Origin: Pollutimonas sp036675955
Lineage (GTDB): Bacteria; Pseudomonadota; Gammaproteobacteria; Burkholderiales; Burkholderiaceae_B
Length of the DNA stretch: 10,798 nucleotides
Reading direction: 5' to 3'
NCBI GenBank assembly: GCA_036675955.1
Contig: JAKFDW010000180.1
Coordinates: 1 to 10,798, forward strand
The translations under genes were made by a program, and so were the position numbers. This document shows, in pieces, positions 1-7,090 of the stretch. The notes below the pieces were generated by a model, which saw only the letters and a list, made by a program, of their open reading frames with translations, had not been told where the DNA came from and searched no databases. Position 1 is the stretch's first letter, and each line of letters opens with the position of its first letter.

Positions 1-1088
1 GAAACAGCGTGATATTCGGGAAATTGCGCGCCGGTTGCGCAGGCGTGATTGGGCAAAATGCGAAGTTGCGTCCCCACGGGGAAACGCGTTGCGATATCCA
101 GATCCGGCGCGCCTTGGCGGGATAGAATGCCATGCTCCTGGTTGGCGCCCGTAAGCAGATAACCCGGCAAGATTGTGCCGTCGACACTGCAGGCCTGGCC
201 GTAGCCGAAATCCCGTTTTTGATTTTGTGTACCGCGGTCTCGGCTCATTGCCATCCAGCCGGCATCGACAATAGCCCAGCCTTTTTCGACCTGGTGACCG
301 ATCACGGTTGTCAGTACGCTTAATGCAATATCGTTCGTGCAGCAAACCCCCACGTTGTGCATCACGAGATCGAAGAACACATAGACGCCCGCACGTACCT
401 CGGTCACGCCATCAAGCCACGCTGCCGAAAGCGCGGTCGGTGTAGAACCCACACTTACCACCGGGCATGGCAAGTTAGCCGCGCGCAGTCGTTCCGACGC
501 ATGCACGCAGGCCAGGCGTTCCTGTTCGGCCACAGCACTGAGCGCTTCGGGCGTGTCAAAGTCGTAACTGGAACCGGCATGCGTCATGACCCCGCCCAAT
601 TGCATGCCGCCGTCATGCAACGCGCGCCCCACCTGCAGCAGCGCAGGCTCGTCGGGTTTGATGCCGGATCGATGACCGTCGCTGTCAATTTCGATCCACA
701 CTTCGAAGACCTCATCATGCTCTTGCCCGAAGGCGGCGATGGCCATTGCGGAAGCCACGCTATCCGTGATTATTTTCAGATCGCAGCCGCGGCGGCGCAA
801 GGCCAGCACTTGCGGCAACTTGCCGGGTGTAATTCCAACAGCGTAAAGGATGTCGGTAAAACCGTTGTCGTGGAATTGCACAGCTTCCTTAAGCGTGGAA
901 ACAGTTATTCCTTGCGCGCCTGCAACACGCTGCGCGCGCGCAACAGGGATGCACTTGCTTGTCTTGACGTGCGGCCGGAAGCGTACGCCGAGCGCATCCA
1001 TGCGCTTTTGCATGCGCTGGATATTGTGCTGCATGCGGGGCAGGTCGATCAGTGCCGCGGGGGTGTCCAGAGTGGCCAAGGCAAGCAA
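1..1088 (-). CDS. DSD1-family PLP enzyme (D-threonine aldolase / D-serine dehydratase-like), C-terminus cut by window edge
   Basis: A cytosolic fold-type III PLP enzyme acting on D-hydroxy amino acids (aldol cleavage of D-threonine or D-3-hydroxyaspartate, or dehydration of D-serine); the exact reaction cannot be assigned. 362 residues are visible without a stop and only a short C-terminal tail is missing. The N-terminus carries LDTPAALIDL, then the PLP-lysine motif PHVKTSK with Lys42. The middle has IEIDSDGHRSG and DAGWMAMSRDRGT. Near the edge is LPNHACAT, whose His348 and Cys350 match the metal-binding His-x-Cys of this family. No ATG exists between the upstream in-frame stop (1113-1115) and the conserved start of the protein. 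A TTG at 1086-1088 sits 7 nt after AGGAG, so I chose it. The gene is divergent from the LysR gene at 1199, its likely regulator. The family call is secure; the substrate is not. Confidence 0.9.
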   Translation of the reverse strand, partial: MLALATLDTPAALIDLPRMQHNIQRMQKRMDALGVRFRPHVKTSKCIPVARAQRVAGAQGITVSTLKEAVQFHDNGFTDILYAVGITPGKLPQVLALRRRGCDLKIITDSVASAMAIAAFGQEHDEVFEVWIEIDSDGHRSGIKPDEPALLQVGRALHDGGMQLGGVMTHAGSSYDFDTPEALSAVAEQERLACVHASERLRAANLPCPVVSVGSTPTALSAAWLDGVTEVRAGVYVFFDLVMHNVGVCCTNDIALSVLTTVIGHQVEKGWAIVDAGWMAMSRDRGTQNQKRDFGYGQACSVDGTILPGYLLTGANQEHGILSRQGAPDLDIATRFPVGTQLRILPNHACATGAQFPEYHAV

Positions 1089-1095
1089 AATTGAT

Positions 1096-1100
1096 CTCCT
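1096..1100 (-). promoter_or_regulatory. Shine-Dalgarno AGGAG that supports a TTG start
   Basis: On the minus strand AGGAG is followed by a 7-nt spacer and then TTG (1088-1086). This is the only well-spaced ribosome site near the start of the DSD1-family gene. The only other candidate, ATT at 1091, is a rare start codon and lies closer to the site. Confidence 0.65.
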
Positions 1101-1134
1101 CGAATGCTTGGGTCAATGAAAGTACCCGACTCAT

Positions 1135-1151
1135 ACTGTAGGCTCTATAGT
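1135..1151. promoter_or_regulatory. Candidate LysR operator (T-N11-A dyad) between divergent genes
   Basis: ACTGTAG and CTATAGT are separated by 3 bases and match as an inverted repeat at 6 of 7 positions. The T at 1137 and the A at 1149 fit the T-N11-A pattern of LysR-type operators. The dyad lies in the 110-bp gap shared by the DSD1-family gene and the LysR gene, where such regulators usually bind to control both directions. The surrounding 1140-1195 stretch is AT-rich. I see no convincing -35/-10 pair. The assignment is inferred from pattern and position only. Confidence 0.45.
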
Positions 1152-1198
1152 TGTAGTTATGGTTCAATAAAAATACATCAATCATTAAGCTGAACTGA

Positions 1199-2110
1199 AT
1201 GATTCGCATCGAAGACCTGCAGCTGGCCGTTGCCCTGGCAAAATCCCCATCGCTTAGTGCCGCAGCGCGCACGCTCAATGTCACACCCTCCGCGCTGTCG
1301 ATGCGCCTGCGTAAGCTGGAGGCTACTCTTGGCGTGGCGCTTGCCACGCGTACAGCCCGGCGCCTTAGCCTCACGCCAGAAGGCGAGCGTTTTGCCAGCG
1401 AAGGGGCCATCCTTCTGACGCAGCTGGAGGCGCTGCCGGAATCCTTCAAGCGAGAAGATAGCCGCCTGACCGGCACGCTGCGTATTGCGGCGCCTTTCGG
1501 CTACGGGCGGCATCACATTGCCCCCTTGATGGCCCGCTTTGGCAGGCTGCATCCTGGCTTGCGCTTGCAGCTGGTTCTACGGGAAGCTCCCTGGGCTGAC
1601 CGACAGGACGCCGATGCCGTGGTGCATATCGGGACAGTCCGGGATTCCTCCTGGGTGGCTCACCCCCTGGCGCGCAACGAGCGTTGGCTGTGCGCCAGTC
1701 CCGCTTATCTGCGCCTTCGCGGCATGCCCCATACCCCGCGCGACCTACTTGCTCACGACTGCATCTGTATTCGGGAGAACGACGAAGATATGACGCTGTG
1801 GTCCTTTCGGCGTGTACCGGAATATCCGAACGAGCGCGTTGCAGCTCGGGAATCATTGCGCATCGAGCCAGCCTTTTTAACCAACGATGGCAGCACGGCG
1901 CGTTATTGGGCCGAGCAGGATTTGGGCCTGGTTCTGCGTTCCGAATGGGACGTAGCCGATTCGTTGGCGCGAGGGACTTTGGTAAGAGTGTTGGAGCAGT
2001 GGCAGTTTGATAACGCGCCCGTAATGCTGCTGGTGCCCACGCGCAAGGGGCGTTCAGCGCGCGTGCAGGCGTTCTTGCAGTTTGCCCAGGAAGCATTGGG
2101 GCGCGTATAG
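1199..2110 (+). CDS. LysR-family transcriptional regulator, divergent from the DSD1-family gene
   Basis: A 303-residue protein of typical LysR length. Residues 2-60 form the winged helix-turn-helix, with SLSAAARTLNVTPSALSMRL as the recognition region, followed by a linker helix. Residues from about 90 onward form the periplasmic-binding-protein-like effector domain (GTLRIAAPFGYGRHHIAPLM). The segment CASPAYLRLRGMPHTPRDLL resembles the CrgA-like subgroup of LysR effector domains. ATG at 1199 starts exactly at the conserved N-terminus; the ribosome site is weak. The gene is divergent from the PLP enzyme across a gap containing a T-N11-A dyad, so it most likely regulates that enzyme and itself. 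The effector may be a hydroxy amino acid, but this is inference. Confidence 0.93.
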   Translation: MIRIEDLQLAVALAKSPSLSAAARTLNVTPSALSMRLRKLEATLGVALATRTARRLSLTPEGERFASEGAILLTQLEALPESFKREDSRLTGTLRIAAPFGYGRHHIAPLMARFGRLHPGLRLQLVLREAPWADRQDADAVVHIGTVRDSSWVAHPLARNERWLCASPAYLRLRGMPHTPRDLLAHDCICIRENDEDMTLWSFRRVPEYPNERVAARESLRIEPAFLTNDGSTARYWAEQDLGLVLRSEWDVADSLARGTLVRVLEQWQFDNAPVMLLVPTRKGRSARVQAFLQFAQEALGRV

Positions 2111-2122
2111 CATATCGTCGCT

Positions 2123-2136
2123 GCCGCACTGGCGGC
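2123..2136. other. Small GC hairpin between convergent genes
   Basis: GCCGC, a 4-base loop ACTG, then GCGGC make a 5-bp GC stem in the 44-bp gap between the convergent LysR gene and the citryl-CoA-lyase-like gene. It may help end transcription from either side. No T-tract follows on either strand, so it is not a standard intrinsic terminator. Confidence 0.25.
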
Positions 2137-2154
2137 GCCGAAAACTCGCCTCGC

Positions 2155-2988
2155 CTACCGCGACGGAAACTCGCGCGGCGGATGGCCGTCGTACGCAGGC
2201 AGATACTGGCGCGGTATCGGTCCCTTGTTGCGCCCGCCCTGTTGCGACTGCTCCCAGGCGTGGGAAAGGATGCCAACGGATCGCGAAAGACAAAACAATC
2301 CACGCGCGAGCGGTGCCGGGAAGCCGAGTTCGGCATAAATCACCGCCGTCGCTCCGTCGATGTTCATGGGGATGGCCTTGCCTTTTCTGGCAGTCAGTTC
2401 ATTCTCTATCGCACGGCCTATCGCGGCAAACTTGCCCGATACCACCCCTTTGTCAGCCGCCCGATCAACCAGTTCCAGTAAACGCGGGGCACGCGGGTCG
2501 ACAGGATGGAAACGGTGCCCAAAGCCGGCTACGTACTTGCCCTGCTCCCGAATAAATTCATCCAGGGCCTGTCGTGTCGCATCGACTTCGTCCATGCCCG
2601 CCTGTATGTAGTCGGCAACGTTCTGGTACAGGCCGACGGCCTGTTCGCCCGCACCGCCGTGTACATCACCCAATACATTCACGGCCGAGCCCATGGCGTT
2701 GTTCAATCCGACGCCGCAGGTAATAGCCATGCGCGCGATGGCGATGCTTGGCGCCTGGGGGCCATGATCGACCCCCGACACCAGGGCGGCTTCCAGCAAG
2801 GCGCCCTGACCCGGCGCGGGCAACTCTCCCCGCAGCATCAACCAGATCATCTCGGCAAATCCGAGATTGCCGATCAAATCTTCAATAGCGTAGCCACGAT
2901 ACCGGATGCTGCCTGGCTTCATATCGATGATTTCAGTGCGCCACCAATTTTTGCTGGCCGTACCGTCCTCTGTCTTGCCATCGCTCAT
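2155..2988 (-). CDS. Citrate-synthase-fold lyase, short form (citryl-CoA lyase-like)
   Basis: A 277-residue protein with the citrate synthase core but much shorter than the usual ~430-residue synthases, fitting the citryl-CoA lyase-like group, which splits citryl-CoA into oxaloacetate and acetyl-CoA. The N-terminal block IRYRGYAIEDL is typical of the fold. The catalytic triad is recognisable: His110 in GDVHGGAGEQ, His158 in GFGHRFHPVDPR, and Asp211 in MNIDGATAV. DHGPQAPS (Asp74-His75) is the usual substrate-side block. The start ATG overlaps the stop of the CoA transferase gene as ATGA, with an AGGGGG ribosome site inside that gene, so the two are translationally coupled. A plausible role is cleaving the CoA ester made by the upstream transferase. 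The true substrate could be citryl-CoA or a related tertiary hydroxyacyl-CoA; condensation in the synthase direction cannot be excluded. Confidence 0.85.
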   Translation of the reverse strand: MSDGKTEDGTASKNWWRTEIIDMKPGSIRYRGYAIEDLIGNLGFAEMIWLMLRGELPAPGQGALLEAALVSGVDHGPQAPSIAIARMAITCGVGLNNAMGSAVNVLGDVHGGAGEQAVGLYQNVADYIQAGMDEVDATRQALDEFIREQGKYVAGFGHRFHPVDPRAPRLLELVDRAADKGVVSGKFAAIGRAIENELTARKGKAIPMNIDGATAVIYAELGFPAPLARGLFCLSRSVGILSHAWEQSQQGGRNKGPIPRQYLPAYDGHPPREFPSR

Positions 2989-4184
2989 ACTGCCCCCTGT
3001 TGTTTGAATTGATTTATTTGATCGTCGTCATAGCCCAGCTGTGCCAGCAGTTCGTCGGTATCCTGGCCAAGCATGGGAGGCGGAAGATCGACCGATGGCG
3101 CCTTGCAATTCACTTTGAAACCACTGCGCACGACTTCGATATCCCTGCCGACGCCGGCTACCGCCTCAAAATTGGCTATCATCCCGCGATCGCGTATTTG
3201 CGGATGTGCCAGCACCTCGCTTACGGTATAGACAGGCCCGGAGGGTATTTGCTTTGCCGTCAGCAAAGGCCACCATTCGGCGGCAGAGCGTGCCGCCAAC
3301 GCCAGCTCCAATTGTTCCTTCAGCAAATCGCGGTTTTGCAGCCGGGACTGACGTGTCGAGTAACGACTGTCAGTAATCAGCTCAGGCATTTCCAATACCT
3401 TGCACAAGGCCTCGAATTGCTCTTGTTTATTTGCGGCAATGTTCAACAGACCGCTGGCGGTCTTGAATGTACCCGACGGACTCGCCGTAAAGTTTTCATT
3501 GCCCATCGGACGGGGCATATGGCCGGCGTTCAGGTAATTCGAGACCACCCAACCCATGGTGGCGATCACCGATTCCAGCATCGACACATCGATGAAACGC
3601 GCCTCGGTACGCGATGTATCGGCCAATGCCGCCGTCAGCGCAAACGCCGCCGTAAGCCCTCCGATGGTGTCCGCAATGGGATATCCGACCCGGTAGGGGG
3701 CCGTTTCGGGTTCACCGGTAATGCTCATGACTCCCGACATGCCCTGGATGATTTGATCGTAGGCCGGCAAGCCTTTGAGGGGCCCTTCCTGGCCAAACCC
3801 TGAAATAGCACAGTAAACCAGGCGAGGTTGATGCTGCCGCAATACATCAAAGCCCAGACCCAGACGGTCCATGACACCCGGCCGGAAGTTCTCCACCACC
3901 ACATCGGCGCTTTCGACGAGGCGAAGGAAAACCTCCTTGCCCTTCAGACTTTTCAGATTGACGGTAATCGATCGCTTGCCTGCGTTCTGGGCCAGGAATG
4001 AAAGTCCCATCAAGCCGCTGTTCAACTCCGAATCCGCGCCCAGCTGGCGTGCGAGGTCGCCGGTTCCCGGCGTTTCCACCTTGATGACGTCCGCGCCCAT
4101 CAGCGCTAGCTGATGACAGCAAAAGGGCCCAGCCAATACATTGGTCAGGTCCAGGACCCGTATTTTCTTTAAAGGTTTGTCCAT
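2985..4184 (-). CDS. Type III (CaiB/BaiF) CoA transferase
   Basis: A 399-residue family III CoA transferase, standard length for CaiB/BaiF/formyl-CoA transferase proteins. These cytosolic enzymes move CoA from a donor such as succinyl-CoA to a carboxylic acid through an aspartyl intermediate. Visible family blocks are RVLDLTNVLAGPF at the N-terminus, GADVIKVETPGTGD, GKRSITVNLKS, VVENFRPGVMDRLGLG, and the catalytic Asp143 in GLPAYDQIIQGMSG. IPSGPVYTVSEVLAHPQ is the conserved C-terminal region. The gene lies 90 bp downstream of the binding-protein gene and overlaps the citryl-CoA-lyase-like gene by 4 nt. Relatives of similar length use itaconate, mesaconate, citramalate, hydroxymethylglutarate or oxalate, so a hydroxy di- or tricarboxylate acceptor is plausible. 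The acceptor is not deducible from sequence. Confidence 0.93.
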   Translation of the reverse strand: MDKPLKKIRVLDLTNVLAGPFCCHQLALMGADVIKVETPGTGDLARQLGADSELNSGLMGLSFLAQNAGKRSITVNLKSLKGKEVFLRLVESADVVVENFRPGVMDRLGLGFDVLRQHQPRLVYCAISGFGQEGPLKGLPAYDQIIQGMSGVMSITGEPETAPYRVGYPIADTIGGLTAAFALTAALADTSRTEARFIDVSMLESVIATMGWVVSNYLNAGHMPRPMGNENFTASPSGTFKTASGLLNIAANKQEQFEALCKVLEMPELITDSRYSTRQSRLQNRDLLKEQLELALAARSAAEWWPLLTAKQIPSGPVYTVSEVLAHPQIRDRGMIANFEAVAGVGRDIEVVRSGFKVNCKAPSVDLPPPMLGQDTDELLAQLGYDDDQINQFKQQGAV

Positions 4185-4274
4185 GAATCGATATCTCGAA
4201 GAGCAGGTGCCGACACAAGCACAAAAGTTTACGGTGCCGGCATTCCTGCGTTAGGAAGCAGAGATCATGGATTT

Positions 4275-5255
4275 CTACTTGATGCTTATATTGCCGTCCT
4301 TGATGATCTTGGACCACTTGGCTGAGTCATTGGCAATCAAATCGTTGAATTCTTTGGTCGTCCCGCCCAGCACAACGTTGCCTTCCTCCATAATCTGGTC
4401 GCTCAGGCTCTTGGTTCTCAGGACTTCATTGATATGGCTGTTCAATACCTCAATGACTTCCTGGGGTGTGCCTGCAGGTGTCAGAATGCCGGTCTTGGAA
4501 GCGGCTTCGAAGCCGGGCAGCGTACGGGCCAGCGGAGGTACGTTCGGCAGTTGGGGAATGGATTCCAAAGTCGTAATTGCCAGCATGCTGATTGCGGGAT
4601 TATCGACCTGGGACATTGCCGCGGGCGTTGATGCAAAAAAGGCGTCGACCTGGCCGCCCAACAGATCGTTCATGGCAGGGGCTGCGCCTCGGTACGGAAC
4701 ATTCAGCAGTTCGATACCCGCTTCACTGGCAAAAAACCGACCCGTGATATCGCCCACCGTACCTGTGCCGGCATTGCCCACTGTCAATTTGCCCGGATTG
4801 GCCTTGGCGTATTCGACCAGTTCGGCCACCGTCTTGTATGGCTTGTCTGAACGGACCACCAGGACCATGGGCTGAGATGCGACCGACACCACCGGGGCAA
4901 AGTCCTTGGCGACGTCATATGAAATATTGTCGTAGAGATAAGGATTGATCGACAGATTCGAAGTCTGCCCCAGCGCGACGTTGTAACCATTGGGCGTCGC
5001 CCGGGCAAGTATTCCCATGCCAACAGTGCCGCCGGCGCCTGGACGATTTTCGACAATCACGTTCCACTTGAATTTCTCGGTCAGGGCATTGGCCACAAAG
5101 CGAGCCATGGTATCGGTGCCGCCCCCTGGCGGGAATGGCACCAGCAGCTTGATGGGCTGGCTGGGATAGGCATCGGCAGCCTGGGCTATTGGCGTCACGG
5201 CTATGACACTCAGCATTACCGACGTAACGGCAACAAGGTTTCGCAACTTGATCAT
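4275..5255 (-). CDS. Bug/TctC-type tripartite tricarboxylate transporter binding protein
   Basis: A 326-residue periplasmic solute-binding protein. Residues 1-26 are a Sec signal peptide with a hydrophobic core and probable cleavage after AQA, before ADAYPSQPIK. Typical Bug motifs follow: LLVPFPPGGGTDTMAR, VIVENRPGAGGTVG, ANPGKLTVGNAGTGTVG and PYRGAAPAMNDLLGGQVD. Bug proteins bind carboxylates (citrate, malate, aspartate, nicotinate-type acids) and deliver them to TctAB membrane subunits. No tctA or tctB is present here, so this is an orphan binding protein, as is common in Alcaligenaceae. The start ATG has AGGAG 5 nt upstream. The position in the middle of the catabolic operon suggests that it captures the pathway's substrate. 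Confidence 0.95.
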   Translation of the reverse strand: MIKLRNLVAVTSVMLSVIAVTPIAQAADAYPSQPIKLLVPFPPGGGTDTMARFVANALTEKFKWNVIVENRPGAGGTVGMGILARATPNGYNVALGQTSNLSINPYLYDNISYDVAKDFAPVVSVASQPMVLVVRSDKPYKTVAELVEYAKANPGKLTVGNAGTGTVGDITGRFFASEAGIELLNVPYRGAAPAMNDLLGGQVDAFFASTPAAMSQVDNPAISMLAITTLESIPQLPNVPPLARTLPGFEAASKTGILTPAGTPQEVIEVLNSHINEVLRTKSLSDQIMEEGNVVLGGTTKEFNDLIANDSAKWSKIIKDGNISIK

Positions 5256-5315
5256 GATATCTCCTGGAATTTATGTTTGTTCTTGGAAAATGAAACACCC
5301 CTTTTCGGGCAAGCA

Positions 5316-6008
5316 CTAAACAGGTAAGCCTTTTGCCCGCAATACCGCGTTGAACCGTTCGGGGTCTGAGCTACCCTGCAAATTTGACAGACGAATCGCC
5401 TGCTCCTTCTTCAGATGCGACTGCACGCGTGGCAGCAACGCTTCAATCTCTTCAGCGGGAATGCAGATTACGCCGTCCGCATCACCCAGCATCAGGTCAC
5501 CGGGCCGCACCACCATGCCCGCACAAGCGATCGGCACATTGATCTGGCCTGGTCCTTCCTTGCTCGGCCCCCTGTGTGTATGGCCTTTCGCAAAGACCGG
5601 CACTTTGCCATCCGCCCACTCGACCAGATCGCGAATCGCCCCGTCAATGACAAAGCCGCCGATTTTTTTTGTCATGGCAGTCGTGCGCATCAAGCCACCG
5701 ATCAGCGCCTGGGTAAGGTCTCCGCCGCCGTCGATCACAATAATGTCGCCGGGCTGCGCCATCATGAAGGCCTTATGTATCATCAAGTTGTCGCCAGGGC
5801 GCACTTGCACGGTAAGAGCAGGTCCGCACAAGCCCAACTGCAAATTGTTGTGGTATGCCTTCAATCCCATGGCGCCCAGCGAGCGGCCCATGCAATCGCC
5901 CGCGACCGCGACGGGAACGTCAGCAAACAAGCGAAGCAAGCTGCCTGGAACTCTTCCAGGCATCTCGTTGATGCGATAGCCTTGCGGCCATTCCTCGGTG
6001 ATGGACAT
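5316..6008 (-). CDS. RraA-like class II aldolase/decarboxylase (HMG/CHA aldolase family)
   Basis: A 230-residue protein of the RraA/MenG-like superfamily. The catalytic members are metal-dependent pyruvate aldolases that cleave 4-hydroxy-4-methyl-2-oxoglutarate or 4-carboxy-4-hydroxy-2-oxoadipate and also decarboxylate oxaloacetate. The active-site signature G-x20-R-D-x2-E/D is intact: Gly105, Arg126, Asp127, Glu130 (in DGAIRDLVEW). PGDIIVIDGGGD precedes it. This favours an enzyme over the RNase E-inhibitor RraA. VVRPGDLMLGDADGVICIP is the conserved C-terminal block. The ATG has AGGAG 5 nt upstream. The gene starts 16 nt after the dehydrogenase stop and is followed at 60 bp by the binding-protein gene. 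With the lyase-like gene it could handle released oxaloacetate (to pyruvate and CO2) or a 4-hydroxy-2-oxo acid. Confidence 0.88.
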   Translation of the reverse strand: MSITEEWPQGYRINEMPGRVPGSLLRLFADVPVAVAGDCMGRSLGAMGLKAYHNNLQLGLCGPALTVQVRPGDNLMIHKAFMMAQPGDIIVIDGGGDLTQALIGGLMRTTAMTKKIGGFVIDGAIRDLVEWADGKVPVFAKGHTHRGPSKEGPGQINVPIACAGMVVRPGDLMLGDADGVICIPAEEIEALLPRVQSHLKKEQAIRLSNLQGSSDPERFNAVLRAKGLPV

Positions 6009-6024
6009 TTCTTCTCCTGCTAAT

Positions 6025-6999
6025 TCAGTGATCCAGACTTTTGATATTGACTACCTTGCCGTCTGACAGGGTCCCATTTTTCAAGTAGCCCAGAACGTTA
6101 TCGACCGCCCCCACCGCCATTGCACTTAGCGCAGCCGGCGTCGAACCTCCTACATGAGGCGTCAAGACTACGTTCTCCATAGTGAGCAATGGGTTGGACG
6201 CTGCCATGGGCTCATCGGCCGTTGTGTCCAGCCCCGCCGCCGTCAGTTTCTTGCTGGCCAGGGCCTGGACAAGTGCCGTTTCGTCAATCACTTCGCCCCG
6301 CGCCGTATTGATCAGGATTGCCCCGTCAGGCAATAGCGCCAATTCCTTTGCGCCTATCAGCCCGCGCGTACTGGCGGTAAGGGGGATATGCAGGCTCAGC
6401 ACATCAGACCTGACCAGCATGTCGTCCAGCTCGCTCAGCAATTCGACATCTGTTTGCATCGTATCGGCCTTCGCATACGGGTCGTACGCCAACACGCGCA
6501 TGCCAAGGACACTGCAAAAGGAAGCCACCAACTGCCCGATTTGCCCATAACCCACCAGCCCAATAGTCCTGCCTTTGAGTTCCAAACCATCTTGCAGGCG
6601 CGGCCAGCGCCCCGCCTTTACTTCACTATCCATGTACGCGATGCGGCGGGCCGCGGCCAGCATCAAGCCCAGCGTCATTTCGGCAACCGACTGCGCGTTG
6701 GCGCCAGGCGTCACGAACACGGGGATGCCGCGCTCGGCACAAGCCTGGACGTCGATATTGCTGACTCCCACTCCGTGCTTGGATACGACTTTCAATGTGC
6801 GGCACGACGCTATGGCCCGGGCCGACAGTGTCACCGTCCGGGAAATAACCGCATCAACGCTTTCATTCCGGAGTATTTCTTCAACCTCCGCGGCGTCAGC
6901 ACCTCCTTGCAGGAAGATCACCCTGCAACCTTCCTTCGCCAGCAAAGCTATGCCTTCAGGACTTAAAGTGCGAGCGGTAACCAAAACGGTATAAGACAT
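6025..6999 (-). CDS. D-isomer-specific 2-hydroxyacid dehydrogenase (phosphoglycerate dehydrogenase-like)
   Basis: A 324-residue NAD-dependent dehydrogenase that interconverts a 2-oxo acid and a (D)-2-hydroxy acid. The Rossmann motif is at 150-155 (GYGQIG), with an acidic residue in AYDPY (Asp173) suggesting NAD preference. The catalytic residues are Arg234 in NTARGEVID, Glu263 in ADEP and His282 in TPHVGGST. Residues 1-100 and the C-terminal helix form the substrate domain, with KHGVGVSNID and GANAQSVAEM. I chose ATG at 6999. A TTG at 7008 would add three residues (MLP), and neither start has a clear ribosome site. It is the first gene of the block and is divergent from the LysR gene at 7091. 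It might reduce a 2-oxo acid product or oxidise a D-hydroxy acid substrate. Confidence 0.9.
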   Translation of the reverse strand: MSYTVLVTARTLSPEGIALLAKEGCRVIFLQGGADAAEVEEILRNESVDAVISRTVTLSARAIASCRTLKVVSKHGVGVSNIDVQACAERGIPVFVTPGANAQSVAEMTLGLMLAAARRIAYMDSEVKAGRWPRLQDGLELKGRTIGLVGYGQIGQLVASFCSVLGMRVLAYDPYAKADTMQTDVELLSELDDMLVRSDVLSLHIPLTASTRGLIGAKELALLPDGAILINTARGEVIDETALVQALASKKLTAAGLDTTADEPMAASNPLLTMENVVLTPHVGGSTPAALSAMAVGAVDNVLGYLKNGTLSDGKVVNIKSLDH

Positions 7000-7064
7000 A
7001 GGTAGCAATCAGTCAGGGGGGGCGATACGTGCCATTAAACGCAATCCCTGATATAACTGTCTAT

Positions 7065-7077
7065 TCAACAATATTGA
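7065..7077. promoter_or_regulatory. Perfect T-N11-A LysR box in the divergent promoter region
   Basis: TCAA-CAATA-TTGA is a 13-bp perfect inverted repeat matching the LysR T-N11-A pattern (T7065, A7077). It lies between the dehydrogenase gene and the divergent LysR gene, 13 bp before the LysR start codon, so binding could repress that gene and activate the catabolic operon. No strong -35/-10 pair is seen for the minus-strand operon, as expected for an activator-dependent promoter. Binding itself is inferred. Confidence 0.6.
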
Positions 7078-7086
7078 TTGATCAAT
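7077..7086. repeat. 10-bp palindrome ATTGATCAAT next to the LysR box
   Basis: A perfect palindrome sharing its first base with the end of the T-N11-A box. It repeats the TTGA/TCAA half-sites seen there, so the whole 7065-7086 stretch holds several half-sites in close array. It may be a second contact site for the regulator, overlapping the start region of the LysR gene. Confidence 0.45.
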
Positions 7087-7090
7087 AACC

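Noticed and set aside
357..1094. Long plus-strand reading frame opposite the DSD1-family gene
   Set aside because: It is antisense to a protein with clear PLP and metal motifs, and its own translation shows no family features.
4243..4257. TTCCT-N5-AGGAA hairpin after the binding-protein gene
   Set aside because: The stem is only 5 bp and AT-rich with no T-tract, so it is not a convincing terminator or mRNA-stability element.
5663..5670. Eight-T (A8 in mRNA) run inside the RraA-like gene
   Set aside because: It encodes Lys-Lys in a normal position and the frame stays intact, so there is no evidence of slippage or frameshift.
5316..6008. RraA as an RNase E inhibitor
   Set aside because: The complete G-x20-R-D-x2-E aldolase signature and the catabolic operon context favour an enzyme.
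7016..7022. Seven-G tract upstream of the dehydrogenase start
   Set aside because: It is short for a phase-variable tract and a single occurrence in the window may be chance.
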